Counted from the first letter of the stretch, positions 1 through 9,183 are shown. The stretch is DNA of 34,357 nt from Verrucomicrobiales bacterium (GCA_005777315.1 SXMN01000272.1:1-34357); one strand, 5' to 3'. Program-made: numbers and translations. Notes: generated by a model not told the origin, from the letters alone.

Positions 1-231
1 CGCTGGGAGAGGGAGAACCTCTCGCTGCGCATTCTAAATCCGTGGCGGCCTTCGTTATCGAAAAGACAGGCGAAGGTAACTCCCTCTCCCAGCGGGAGGG
101 CCGGGGTGAGGAGGGCTGCTTGAACCTCAATAAAGCCCCCTCTCCCCAACCGACGGGGAGAGGGAGAACCCGAATCGGATCTCCCATCTTTCCTTAATTC
201 AACGGCAGTGGGGCCGGGGTGAGGGAGAATG
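1..231. repeat. Intergenic cluster of C/G-rich hairpin repeats
   Basis: Four related pieces lie here: 1-18 (inverted), 80-115, 136-172 and 209-229. The 14 bases TCCCTCTCCCAGCG at 81-94 recur as a reverse complement at 1-16. GGCCGGGGTGAG occurs at 99-110 and again at 212-223. Positions 138-147 and 155-164 form a perfect 10-bp stem with a 7-base loop. This resembles the dispersed REP-like intergenic repeats common in some environmental bacterial genomes, but the family is not identified. No credible gene was seen between 1 and 352. Confidence 0.6.
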
Positions 232-352
232 CTCCCAACTCAGTCACAGGCTGCATGGACTTTTACAACGATTGATAGGCTTCGCGAGGTTCAGGATCGC
301 TGACCGTGAAGGGAGCCTTGCACATCAGTCACAGCGGGAGTTTCGCCCCGTT

Positions 353-1285
353 TCATTCTCGAGGTGTCGGTGTCCGGGAGGATTCCTGCGCCGCCTTGAC
401 AATCTCATCCACAAGTTCGCCAGGTTTCCACTCGTTGCCGATGAGGATCTTTTGCACCCGCCCCTGGGTGTCCAGAACGGCGGTACGCAGTTTGTGATCC
501 CATTGATCGTTACGGACCACGATTGGAAGATTGAACTGTTCGGTGATCGCATCAATGTCGATCATCGCGCCTGTCACGAAACTCCACTTCTTCGGATCGT
601 ACTCGTAACGCTGGGCATAATTCTTGAGCACGGTTGGCGTATCGTGATGTGGATCGAAAGAGATCGAGAGAAGATGCCAGTTCGTCGGTCCGGTGGTGCT
701 CGCGGCGAGCTGGTTGTAAGCGAGGGAGAAATTGCGCGACATCAGCGGGCAGAAATTAGGTATCGGGCATCTCGTGAAGATGAAGGTCATGACCACCGCC
801 TTCCCTTTGAAATCGGAGAGCCGGATCGATGAGCCCAGTTCATTGGTAAATTGATAATCCGGCACCACATCTCCCAGCTTCAATTCCTCCACCTCCCGCA
901 CAATCCGAACAGGGGGCCGCTCCTGCACGGCTTCCGGCGACGCCGTCGCTGTCTTTTTCAACTGGTCGATCCACGAATCATTTTCCGTGACGCTCAGTCG
1001 GAAGGTTACGGCGTCACCCTCAGAGATGCCTGCCAGTTCGTTTGTGCTCTTCACGCTGAATGGCATCGTCATCGCAGGCATGTAGTCCGGCACCTCGCTG
1101 TGTTTGATGGTGATGGAGCGTTCACTTGACTCGACCTTCCTCACAACTCCGGTAACCGGGTAGGTTTTCACCGCGCCTTCGGTTCCAGGCGAAGATGCTT
1201 TGGCGGGCGGGGCGGGTTTGGTTCCACAACCCGCCACAAGCAGTGAAAGGCAGATGAAAAAAACGCGGCAAATCGGATTGAACAT
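353..1285 (-). CDS. SCO1/SenC-family copper lipoprotein with N-terminal CusF-like domain
   Basis: This is a 310-residue predicted lipoprotein. A signal peptide ends in the lipobox LVAGC with lipid-attachment Cys20. Residues about 40-105 resemble the CusF copper-binding fold, with the Met-rich MPAMTM at 69-74. Residues about 125-300 are a SCO1/SenC thioredoxin-like domain. Its two cysteines lie in CPIPNFCP (Cys173 and Cys179), spaced CxxxxxC instead of the usual CxxxC, and the conserved His is His264 in DHKLRT. SCO proteins deliver copper to, or keep reduced, the CuA site of cytochrome c oxidase, so assembly of a terminal oxidase is the likely role. No oxidase gene lies in the window. The ATG at 1285 was chosen because the signal peptide begins there; the frame is open upstream to 1411 but that stretch has no signal features. 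Confidence 0.9.
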   Translation of the reverse strand: MFNPICRVFFICLSLLVAGCGTKPAPPAKASSPGTEGAVKTYPVTGVVRKVESSERSITIKHSEVPDYMPAMTMPFSVKSTNELAGISEGDAVTFRLSVTENDSWIDQLKKTATASPEAVQERPPVRIVREVEELKLGDVVPDYQFTNELGSSIRLSDFKGKAVVMTFIFTRCPIPNFCPLMSRNFSLAYNQLAASTTGPTNWHLLSISFDPHHDTPTVLKNYAQRYEYDPKKWSFVTGAMIDIDAITEQFNLPIVVRNDQWDHKLRTAVLDTQGRVQKILIGNEWKPGELVDEIVKAAQESSRTPTPRE

Positions 1286-1322
1286 CGTGATAATTTTATC
1301 CCACAGGTCCGCGCAAAAACAA
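1286..1322 (-). promoter_or_regulatory. Candidate sigma-70 promoter for the SCO1 gene
   Basis: On the minus strand TTGTTT (1322-1317) is followed after 18 bases by TAAAAT (1298-1293). The start codon of the SCO1 gene begins 8 bases beyond the -10 box, so a transcript from here would have almost no leader. Recognised by eye only. Confidence 0.35.
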
Positions 1323-1411
1323 CTTTGGATTTTCCTGTGTATGTGCCCTCCACGAACCCACAGTCTCAACACGGAGATTTGGTGAACGCAGTGCGGTGGA
1401 GCCGCACCCAA

Positions 1412-1592
1412 GGAGTGCGGATTTTAGTCCGCAGGAACGCCTGAACAGCCCTTGAGCCGAGAAGATCGAGGTGGGTGGCTCTGTCGCTGGTCCAGTCACC
1501 GAACAGTGACAGCCTCTTGGGAATGGCAAGGCAACGAAAACTCCTGACTGGCTTGGTGATTTCACACTCCTGCGGACTGAATTCCGCGCTCC
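1412..1592. repeat. Inverted pair of 25-base palindromic elements
   Basis: Positions 1412-1436 and the reverse complement of 1568-1592 agree at 22 of 25 bases, and each can fold on itself (for example TGCGGA and TCCGCA at 1416-1421 and 1428-1433). They face each other across about 130 bases. A further 6-bp hairpin, CTCGCG/CGCGAG, lies at 1599-1613. The surrounding gene-free stretch 1286-2066 holds no open frame with credible protein character. It resembles an intergenic repeat unit. Confidence 0.55.
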
Positions 1593-2066
1593 GAAATTCT
1601 CGCGGCACGCGAGGGTTCGGATGTATTGCAGAACGGAGCAATATAACCTTTCCTTCCCTCCTTAGCCTCCGTGTCCTCCAAAACTCTGCGCTGAAGCACG
1701 GGCGCACCCCACAGCCAACAAAGTTGATAGTCCCCATGCATCCGCCTTGCGAAAGGAGGCTCTCCGTTGCCCGTTGATAGGGATGGCTTTCCTGCCCGCC
1801 GTGAATGCCGGATGGATGGTCGCATCCTCTACCGATGCCACATGGTGTGGGTGACGCCGATCCCTCCGGACTCCTCTGAAGCCTATCAGAACCTTGCAAT
1901 ACACTCAGTTTTCCGGAACAGTCGGGATGAAGCCAATGTTGGTCCGTTACCGATACGATGAGGTTTTATGCTGAAACTGAATTCTGAGCTTGAATCCACC
2001 CGCTTTTCGTCATCCAACATCGTCTGACGCGCTCACCGCATCGCATGGCAAACAGCTCTTCCAGCG

Positions 2067-3965
2067 TTGGCGTGCGTGGTTGCTTCCTCCGCTGAGCCGA
2101 AGCCCGAGGTGCCCATCCTTGCCAATCTTTCCTTCGAGCAGCTTTCGCAGATCCAGGTTGCCTCGGTATCGAGGCGGGAGGAAAAATTATCAGAGGTCGC
2201 CGCGGCGGTGTACGTCATCACAGGCGAGGACATCCGGAGATCCGGCGTCACGAGCATCCCCGAGGCCTTGCGTTTGTCGCCCGGAGTGGAGGTCGCCCGG
2301 CTGAACTCGCACCGTTACGCGGTGAGCATCCGCGGTTTCAACGGCGAGTTTGCCAACAAGTTGCTGGTATTGCAGGACGGACGATCGCTCTATACCCCGC
2401 TCTTCGCAGGGACCTTCTGGGACGTGCAGGACACGATGTTTGAGGACATCCAGCAGATTGAAGTCGTCCGAGGACCAGGTGGCACGGCTTGGGGAGCCAA
2501 CGCTGTGAACGGAGTCATCAACATCATTACCAAGGACGCGCGGGAGACGCAGGGATCCATGGTCACCGGCGGTGGGGGCGTGGGGGAGCGGGCGTTTGGC
2601 GCGGCGCGGCACGGCATGAAACTCTCCGAGCATTCGTGGCTGCGCGTGTACGGCTCGTGGTTCAGCCGTGATAACACCGACTTTGCAAGTGGCTCGTCGG
2701 CAGGTGATAACTGGCAGCAATCGCGCGGTGGCTTCCGTCTCGATGCGCAACCCTCGGCCCAGAATCATTTCACGCTCCAGGGCGAAACCTATGGCGGACA
2801 CGCCAGGCAGATCATTTTTACAGGTCCGGACGTGATCAACATGCTTGGCGGACATCTCATCGGGCGCTGGCGGCACACAATCAGTGAGTCGTCTGACTTG
2901 AATCTCCAGACCTACTATGATGGCACCCGTCGAGAATCCGGTCAGGGCATCACGGATCAGGATACGTTCAACTTCGAGGGACAACACCGTTTCGCGCTGG
3001 GGAAACGGCAGGAAATCAACTGGGGCTTGAACTACCAGCATACCCAGAACCGCACCGTCGGTGCTTCCGGGCTCGTGTATTCGAGTCCCAATCTGGGCCT
3101 GGACCAGGCCGGCATCTCCGTGGACGACACCCTGACGCTGGTACCAGAGCAACTGAAAATCTCCACCGGCCTGAAGTTGGAACATAATGAATTCACGGGC
3201 CTGGAAATATTGCCCAACGCCCGGTTGTCCTGGACGCCATCCACGCGCCAGACGTGGTGGCTGGCGGCCTCTCGCGGCGTGCGCATTCCCTCCATCGCCG
3301 ACAACGATTCGAGTGCGGTTTTGAACCTGCCCGGCCCCACGACTTTCCAAAGCCTCCCCAACACCGCACTCGATGCGGAAGTGTTGTGGACCTACGAAGC
3401 GGGCTGGCGAATGTCGCCCGCACAGAACCTGTCCCTGGATGTCGCGGTGTTCTTCAATGATTACGACCATTTGCGCACGCGTGAAAGGACCATCTCACCA
3501 GGGAGGATCACCCAGCGTCGGGGCCAGTTGATGACCGGCGAGAGTTATGGTGTGGAACTGGCGACGGGCTGGCAGGTCACCGATAACTGGCGATTGCGCG
3601 GAAGTTACACCCACTTGGAACTGGAACTTCTGCCCGTAGCGGGGAGCACCGATACCGCTTCACAAGCGCAGGAAGGGTTCAGCCCGCAGCATCAATTCGG
3701 ATTTCACTCCGCACTGGACCTGCCGGGCAATGTCTTCCTGGATCCCGGAGTGCGCTATGTGGGTGCGCTCGAAAGCCTGAATGTGTCCAGCTATGCGGCG
3801 TTGGATTTACGCATCGCCTGGCGTCCGTGCCCGCAATGGGAATTATCCGTGGCGGCTCAAAATTTGCTAGACGACCGCCACGCGGAGTTCAAGAACCCGG
3901 TGACACTCCCGGCGGCCAGTGAAAATGGGCGGGTAATCCATGGGAAAGTGACCTGGAGATTTTAG
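2067..3965 (+). CDS. TonB-dependent outer-membrane receptor
   Basis: The product is a 632-residue receptor. An N-terminal plug (about 35-160) contains the signature VVRGPGGTAWGANAVNGVIN near residues 132-151, and a 22-strand-type barrel follows, ending in aromatic Phe (VTWRF), as expected for outer-membrane insertion. It should import a large or scarce ligand using TonB energy; the ligand cannot be read from the sequence. The 5' end is problematic. The only in-frame start after the TGA at 2025-2027 and before the plug is TTG at 2067 (or GTG at 2076). Yet a signal-peptide-like segment (AWQTALPALACVVASSA) is encoded in frame just upstream without a standard start codon. The gene may have lost its true start, use an unusual one, or carry a small sequence error. 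It is followed 15 bases later by a related truncated receptor and then by yfiR and a sensor kinase. Confidence 0.88.
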   Translation: MACVVASSAEPKPEVPILANLSFEQLSQIQVASVSRREEKLSEVAAAVYVITGEDIRRSGVTSIPEALRLSPGVEVARLNSHRYAVSIRGFNGEFANKLLVLQDGRSLYTPLFAGTFWDVQDTMFEDIQQIEVVRGPGGTAWGANAVNGVINIITKDARETQGSMVTGGGGVGERAFGAARHGMKLSEHSWLRVYGSWFSRDNTDFASGSSAGDNWQQSRGGFRLDAQPSAQNHFTLQGETYGGHARQIIFTGPDVINMLGGHLIGRWRHTISESSDLNLQTYYDGTRRESGQGITDQDTFNFEGQHRFALGKRQEINWGLNYQHTQNRTVGASGLVYSSPNLGLDQAGISVDDTLTLVPEQLKISTGLKLEHNEFTGLEILPNARLSWTPSTRQTWWLAASRGVRIPSIADNDSSAVLNLPGPTTFQSLPNTALDAEVLWTYEAGWRMSPAQNLSLDVAVFFNDYDHLRTRERTISPGRITQRRGQLMTGESYGVELATGWQVTDNWRLRGSYTHLELELLPVAGSTDTASQAQEGFSPQHQFGFHSALDLPGNVFLDPGVRYVGALESLNVSSYAALDLRIAWRPCPQWELSVAAQNLLDDRHAEFKNPVTLPAASENGRVIHGKVTWRF

Positions 3966-3980
3966 AAAGGTGCCAAGACC

Positions 3981-4570
3981 GTGAATCATCACGCGCAGTA
4001 TGCTCCACGCCCTCGGCTTCGGCAGGCTGTCGGCCTGCTCGCCAGCCTCCTCTGCTCGTCCGTCCGGTCAGCAGAGCCGCCCATCCTCGCCAATCTTTCC
4101 TTCGAGCAGCTTGCTCAAATTGAAGTGACCACCGCGTCCAAGCGCCCTGAACCGCTTGCCCGCACGCCGACGGCGATCTCGGTGGTCAGCGGCGAGGAAT
4201 TAAGGCGGTCGGGCTCTGTGTCCCTGCCGGATGCGTTGCGGTACGTGCCCGGAATGGATGTCGCCAGGATCAGCTCCGCCTCGTGGGGCGTGGGCTCGCG
4301 AGGGTTTGGAGGTCAGTTCGCAAATCAGTTGCTGGTCATGATAGACGGCCGGTCTGTTTATGACCCGGCATTCAGAGGCGTGTTGTGGGACAGCGCGACA
4401 GTGATGCTGGAAGACCTCGACCGCATCGAAGTGGTTCGAGGGCCGGGTGGCAGCCTTTGGGGAGCCAATGCAGTCAACGGCGTCATCAATATCCTCACCA
4501 AGAGCGCGGCTACCCCCCCCGCTCCGTGTATGGTAGGATGACCTGGAGGTACTGGACTTTTATTTTCTAA
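3981..4570 (+). pseudogene. TonB-dependent receptor remnant: plug joined to last barrel strand
   Basis: A signal peptide (residues about 1-31) and a complete plug domain closely paralleling the upstream receptor are present (for example ILANLSFEQL and RGPGGSLWGANAVNGVINIL). About 450 residues of barrel are then missing. Directly after a run of eight C (4514-4521) the sequence continues, one frame off, with RSVYGRMTWRY and a stop at 4570, matching the C-terminal strand of the neighbour (HGKVTWRF). As read, the frame ends at 4541 after 186 residues; a ninth C would carry the frame through to 4570. An internal deletion removed the barrel. It could be a plain pseudogene, or a small plug-only periplasmic protein. 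Tandem duplication with the upstream receptor is likely. Confidence 0.8.
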
Positions 4571-4762
4571 TGTCTAAATCATCGCACACATGATCACATT
4601 GCAAACTCCAAACGAGACGCACTGCAGATTAGGGAATGATTTGAGGAGATTGAACCAAGGAACCTTCGCTTCCCGGCTGCGGAAACCTTTTGCGAGCAAG
4701 GCATCATTCGAGTCATGGGAGGCAGGGCGAATAAGTTTCGCCAAACACGCTTTTGATCTGAC

Positions 4763-5389
4763 ATGAGATCCAACAGCAAAACCCATCACAACGCCGCGAA
4801 ACGCCGGCATGATTCCCTTCGTGGATGCGGGAGCTGGCTGGCAAACCTGGTGCTCGCGTTTTTCCTTCTGGCGCCTCCGTGCTCCGACGCGGCTCAAGCT
4901 GTGGCCGGGGTGCCCGAATACAACCTCAAAGCAGGCTACCTCATTACATTTACCCAATACACAACATGGCCCACCAATGCCTTCCCTTCGACGAACTCAC
5001 GTCTTGTCATCGGAGTTCTTGGCAACAACCCATTCGGACAGGCACTGGATCAGACAGCTCAGGCCCAGAAGAGCACCCGGCCACTTACGGTGCGAAATAT
5101 CAGCACACCTGAGGAGGCCGCGCTTTGTCATGTCGTCTTCCTGAGCAAGGAGGAAAGCCGTAACGAAGCCCAGTGGCTGGAGGCGCTCAAAGACAAGCCG
5201 GTGCTCACCGTGGGTGAATCCGGCCAGACGATCAAGCGAGGCGGGATCATCGAGTTCGTCATGGAGAACAAGCGCGTGCGATTTGACGCCAGTTCGCGCG
5301 CCATGTCCGGCGCGAAATTGAAGATCAGTTCGCAGATGCTCGGATCGGCGCGCAAAGTTCACAAGGCTTCCACCGATTCAGAGAAATAG
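4763..5389 (+). CDS. YfiR-family (DUF4154) periplasmic protein
   Basis: This 208-residue protein has a basic N-terminus, a hydrophobic signal segment (about 25-40) and a likely cleavage site after the AAQA region. The mature part shows the YfiR/DUF4154 pattern: YNLKAGYLITFTQYTTWP near 53-70, then CHVVFLS, then VLTVGESG, then a GGIIEFVMENKRVRFD stretch and a closing LKISSQML helix. In Pseudomonas YfiR is a periplasmic repressor of the CHASE8 diguanylate cyclase YfiN. The mature protein has a single Cys (Cys122), so the intramolecular disulfides known for P. aeruginosa YfiR cannot form. The stop is 2 bases from the start of the sensor kinase, which implies translational coupling. A 6-bp hairpin GGCGAA/TTCGCC (4726-4742) lies 20 bases before the ATG. 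Confidence 0.88.
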   Translation: MRSNSKTHHNAAKRRHDSLRGCGSWLANLVLAFFLLAPPCSDAAQAVAGVPEYNLKAGYLITFTQYTTWPTNAFPSTNSRLVIGVLGNNPFGQALDQTAQAQKSTRPLTVRNISTPEEAALCHVVFLSKEESRNEAQWLEALKDKPVLTVGESGQTIKRGGIIEFVMENKRVRFDASSRAMSGAKLKISSQMLGSARKVHKASTDSEK

Positions 5390-5391
5390 CC

Positions 5392-8043
5392 ATGCGCCGT
5401 CTGCAAAACATGTCGGTGCGTCAGCGGTTGATCTGGCTGGTCTTGGTTGCGAGCCTGCTGGCGCTGATCTGCGTCATCGGAGCGGTGTCGGCTTACGAGA
5501 TAAACACATTTCTCCCCTCCGCTCAGGATCAGTTGGAGAGCGAGGCGGTGATCCTTCAGGAAGCACTTCGAGCCACGCTCGAGTTCCACGACAGCGACAC
5601 AGCCCGGCGTTATCTGGAGACTCGCCGGGCCATTCCTGAACTCGCAGCAGCCGCTTTGTATGGAAAGGACGGCCAGGTTTTCGCGGAATACCACCGACCG
5701 GATGTCAACATACTGACTCTCCCCACCATTCCTGCTCCGGCAGGGGCTTACTTTACCCCGCGCCAGCTCACACTGTGGCAACCGGTCAGGAAAGATGGGG
5801 AACTCCTCGGCCACCTGGTTCTCATCCGCGACTTGCCGCCGTGGTACCGGCGGTTGCCGCAATACTTCATCATGTTTGTCGCGGTGTCAGGCGCTCTGGT
5901 TCTGGTAGGTGTGACCATCCAACTGGGCGCGAACCGGCATTTCCTGCGTCCGCTCGTTTCGCTCGTCAACACCACCAGCCAGGTGATTCAGCGAAATGAT
6001 TACACCGTACGCGCCGAGGTGCGCCGCGATGATGAGCTGGGGCGGCTTGCCCAGGCCTTCAACCAGATGCTCGAAGTCATAGGCCAGCGAGACGTGGCCC
6101 TCCGCCAGGCCGGAGCACAAATCCAGAAGGTGTTCGACGCCACCACCCAGGTCGCCATCATCGCCACGGACCTTCAAGGAATCGTCACCGTCTTCAACAC
6201 CGGGGCGGAGCGGATGCTGGGTTACCGCGCCGAGGACGTGGTCGGCAAACTTACTCCAGCCGCCTGGCATGTTGCCGGAGAGATCGAGACGCGCGGGGCG
6301 GAACTGGCCAGAACCTACGGCCGCGCCTTGCATGGGTTCGACGTTTTCGTGGAGGCCACCCGCCGAGGCCAATCCGAGGCGCGCGAGTGGACCTTCGTCC
6401 GCAAGGATGGCTCGCAACTGAAGGTATATCTCGCGATCACGGCATTACGCGATGCCTCCAACGCAATCTCCGGCTTTCTGGGCATGGCAAACGATGTCAC
6501 CGAGCGCATACGGGCGGAAGCCGAGCTGCGTCGGAGCGAGGAACGGTTCCGTTCCCTCATCGAGAACGCCTCGGACATGATCACGGTGATCAACTCCAGC
6601 GGGATCATCCGCTTTCAAAGTCCTTCGTCTGAGCGCGTGCTGGGTTACGCGCCTGACACCCTGGTTGGCAAAAGCATTTTCGAGCTGATCCATCCTGAAG
6701 ATCAGACCACGGGACAAGACGCATGGCGAAGAGCTCTCGACAATCCCGGGCTCGCGGTATCCATCGAAACAAGACTACGCCATCAAAACGACCAGTGGCG
6801 GACAATCGAAGCCGTGGGCCGGAGCGTGCCCGAGGAATCGGCGGAGGGTTATCTGATCCTCAATGCGCGGGACGTGACCGAAAGCCGGAAAATGGCGGAG
6901 CAATTTCGCCAGTCTCAGAAAATGGAGGCCATCGGCCAGTTGTGCGGCGGTGTGGCGCACGACTTCCACAACATCCTCTCCATCATCCAGGGCAACATCT
7001 CGCTCATGAGGTTGCAGGACGAACTTTCGGCGGAGATGAAGGATAGCATCACGGAGGTCGGCGAGGCCGCCACCCGTGCGGCCAATCTCACCCGACAACT
7101 GCTCGCCTTCAGCCGCCGCCAGACGATCCAGCGCAAGGAACTCGACTTGAATGAAGTGGTCTCCAATCTCACGCGGATGTTGCAGCGAATCGTCGGAGAG
7201 GACGTCCGCATACAAACCAGCTGCTCGCCGCACCCCGCCCGCATCAGCGCGGACGCGGGGATGATGGAGCAAATCCTCATGAACCTTGTGGTCAACGCGC
7301 GCGACGCCATGCCGCGTGGCGGCAAACTCGTCATCGAAACCGCCAAAGCGGAATTCGATGAAACGATCGTCGAGCAGACCGCCCAGGCTCGACCGGGAAA
7401 ATTCATCAGCCTGAGTGTTACCGACAGCGGCTGCGGCATCCCTCCGGAAACCCTGCCAAAAATCTTCGAACCGTTCTTCACTACCGAGGAGGTGGGAAAA
7501 GGCACCGGGCTGGGCCTCGCCACCGTTTACGGCATCGTCCGGCAGCACGAAGGCTGGGTCAGTGTTTACAGCGAAGTGGGATTGGGGACAACGTTTCGCG
7601 TTTACCTGCCGTACCAATCAGAAGCCACTGAAGTCAGGCCATCGGCACCGGTTGCCGCGCGGGCTCAAAGTGGGAATGAAACCATACTCGTCGTCGAGGA
7701 TGAACCCCAATTGCGAACCCTTGTCCGCCGCATTTTGTCACGCCAGGGTTACAAGATTCTTGAAGCGTCCACAGCCCGCGCCGCCTTGGATGTCTGGAAA
7801 CAACATGCGGGCGAAATCCGCCTGCTCCTGACCGATCTTGTCATGCCCGACGGAATGAGCGGCATGGAGCTGGCCCACATGCTTCTCAATGAACAGCCGT
7901 CGTTGAAGGTCATTTACACGAGTGGCTACAGCCCTGAAATCGCAGGCAAGGATGTACCGCTCCAGGACGGCATCAACTTCCTCGCCAAACCGTTCGATTC
8001 ACACCAGCTATCGCGTGTCGTTCGCACCAGCCTCGACGGGTGA
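5392..8043 (+). CDS. Hybrid sensor histidine kinase with CHASE8-like, HAMP, two PAS and receiver domains
   Basis: The product has 883 residues. TM1 lies at about 11-33. A periplasmic CHASE8-like region (about 38-150) resembles that of YfiN, with the pattern [25 protein letters not shown] and YHRPD. TM2 is at about 156-178, HAMP at about 180-235, and PAS domains at about 245-375 and 383-500. The HisKA domain carries phospho-acceptor His523 in [11 protein letters not shown] (most relatives have DFNN). The HATPase domain shows N, G1 (DSGCGIPP) and G2 ([11 protein letters not shown]) boxes. A C-terminal receiver has acidic Glu769 and Asp770 and phospho-site Asp815 in LLTDLVMPD. It is probably controlled by the adjacent YfiR protein and passes phosphate through its receiver to an unlinked phosphotransfer protein or regulator; no output-domain protein is nearby. 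Confidence 0.93.
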   Translation: MRRLQNMSVRQRLIWLVLVASLLALICVIGAVSAYEINTFLPSAQDQLESEAVILQEALRATLEFHDSDTARRYLETRRAIPELAAAALYGKDGQVFAEYHRPDVNILTLPTIPAPAGAYFTPRQLTLWQPVRKDGELLGHLVLIRDLPPWYRRLPQYFIMFVAVSGALVLVGVTIQLGANRHFLRPLVSLVNTTSQVIQRNDYTVRAEVRRDDELGRLAQAFNQMLEVIGQRDVALRQAGAQIQKVFDATTQVAIIATDLQGIVTVFNTGAERMLGYRAEDVVGKLTPAAWHVAGEIETRGAELARTYGRALHGFDVFVEATRRGQSEAREWTFVRKDGSQLKVYLAITALRDASNAISGFLGMANDVTERIRAEAELRRSEERFRSLIENASDMITVINSSGIIRFQSPSSERVLGYAPDTLVGKSIFELIHPEDQTTGQDAWRRALDNPGLAVSIETRLRHQNDQWRTIEAVGRSVPEESAEGYLILNARDVTESRKMAEQFRQSQKMEAIGQLCGGVAHDFHNILSIIQGNISLMRLQDELSAEMKDSITEVGEAATRAANLTRQLLAFSRRQTIQRKELDLNEVVSNLTRMLQRIVGEDVRIQTSCSPHPARISADAGMMEQILMNLVVNARDAMPRGGKLVIETAKAEFDETIVEQTAQARPGKFISLSVTDSGCGIPPETLPKIFEPFFTTEEVGKGTGLGLATVYGIVRQHEGWVSVYSEVGLGTTFRVYLPYQSEATEVRPSAPVAARAQSGNETILVVEDEPQLRTLVRRILSRQGYKILEASTARAALDVWKQHAGEIRLLLTDLVMPDGMSGMELAHMLLNEQPSLKVIYTSGYSPEIAGKDVPLQDGINFLAKPFDSHQLSRVVRTSLDG

Positions 8044-8103
8044 TTTCCCAACGCCGGCAGAGTTCTGATCTTACCTTAATCCTGATCCTCCTCTGGATCT
8101 CCT

Positions 8104-9183
8104 TCACAATGCGGTCCGCAGTTCACCCGAGCTGACCTCCCACCGCTTCAGCTCCCTGCCAAGCTCGCGCGGCCAGTTCTCGTCGGTGGCGGTCATGAAA
8201 ACCTGACCGCGACACGCGTGCGCCCGTTCGAGCAACGGCAACAGCCCGGCACGGCGTCCTCGATCCAATTCCCCCATCACGTCATCAATCAGCAACACTG
8301 GCGGCGAACCGTGAAGGTGGCTAAGGTACTCTGCCTGCGCCATTTTGAGAGCAATCACCGCGGAGCGCTTTTGCCCTTCGCTGGCAAATTGCAGCGCCGA
8401 CTTTCCGTCAACAGCGATCACCACTTCATCCCGGTGGGGGCCCACCAAAGTCATCCGCATGGTTCGTTCACGCGAGCGGGACTGGGCCAGCTCGACGGCA
8501 AAGTCCGCTTTCACCGCAGGCTGGTAGCTGACAGAAAATTCCTCCCGTGCCCCGGTGATCTTAAGATACGCGGCTACCGCAAATGGCACGAACTCCGGAA
8601 TCAGCTTTGCCCTCATCCGGATGATCTCCGAACCAGCGCTTTCCAGCTCGGAAGTGAAACCAGCCAATGCAGCTTCGTTCAACACTCGTTGTTTCAGCAA
8701 AGCGTTGCGGGCTCGCAGAGCCTGGGCGTAACGTCGCAACATCCCGAGATACGCCGGATGCGTTTGGGTCAGGAGGAGATCCACGAACCGGCGGCGTCGG
8801 CTCGCGGGTCCCTTCACCAGTTGCAGATCCTCGGAGCAGAAGACGACAGCGCGCAGGATACCCAGATAGTCTGCAAGGCGGCGGACCGGTTGCGAATTCA
8901 GGGTGAGATTGCGCTCCCGGGCTGACCAGTAAATCTTCACCATGCTGGAGGATTGCCCCTCAATCTCAGCGCCGACAAAATATCCCTTGTGCCCGTGTCT
9001 TACCATCTGAGCGCTTCCCACTCCACGAAACGAGCGCAACGTGGCGATGAGGTAGATGGCCTCCAGGATGTTCGTCTTGCCCTGAGCATTTGGACCGAGA
9101 AGAAGATGAAAGCCCGGAGAGAAATCCACATCCAGACGGGCGTAATTCCGAAAATCTCGAAGCCGTAGATGAGCCAGATGCAC
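8104..9183 (-). CDS. recF: DNA replication and repair protein RecF
   Basis: This is a 359-residue SMC-like ATPase of typical RecF length. It opens with the RecF N-terminal pattern LRLRDFRNYARLDVDF. Walker A is GPNAQGKTN (residues 30-38), the ABC-type signature is SEGQKRSAVIALKMAQ, and Walker B is PVLLIDDVMGELD. RecF acts with RecO and RecR to load RecA at gapped DNA and stalled forks. Here it is not beside dnaA/dnaN/gyrB, its common place, but divergent from mreB with 162 bases between. It converges with the sensor kinase across 60 bases. The ATG at 9183 gives the full N-terminal strand. Confidence 0.97.
   Translation of the reverse strand: MHLAHLRLRDFRNYARLDVDFSPGFHLLLGPNAQGKTNILEAIYLIATLRSFRGVGSAQMVRHGHKGYFVGAEIEGQSSSMVKIYWSARERNLTLNSQPVRRLADYLGILRAVVFCSEDLQLVKGPASRRRRFVDLLLTQTHPAYLGMLRRYAQALRARNALLKQRVLNEAALAGFTSELESAGSEIIRMRAKLIPEFVPFAVAAYLKITGAREEFSVSYQPAVKADFAVELAQSRSRERTMRMTLVGPHRDEVVIAVDGKSALQFASEGQKRSAVIALKMAQAEYLSHLHGSPPVLLIDDVMGELDRGRRAGLLPLLERAHACRGQVFMTATDENWPRELGRELKRWEVSSGELRTAL

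Noticed and set aside
1475-1777. A 100-codon frame in the SCO1-receptor gap
   Set aside because: It runs through the palindromic repeat, has no domain pattern or start signal, and several frames in both strands here look equally random.
2190-3470. A 426-codon frame antisense to the TonB receptor
   Set aside because: It is opposite a well-supported receptor, with no recognisable motif and shadow-like composition.
4574-4957. A 127-codon minus-strand frame between the receptor remnant and yfiR
   Set aside because: It overlaps the start of yfiR, lacks family features and has no promoter or ribosome-binding signal.
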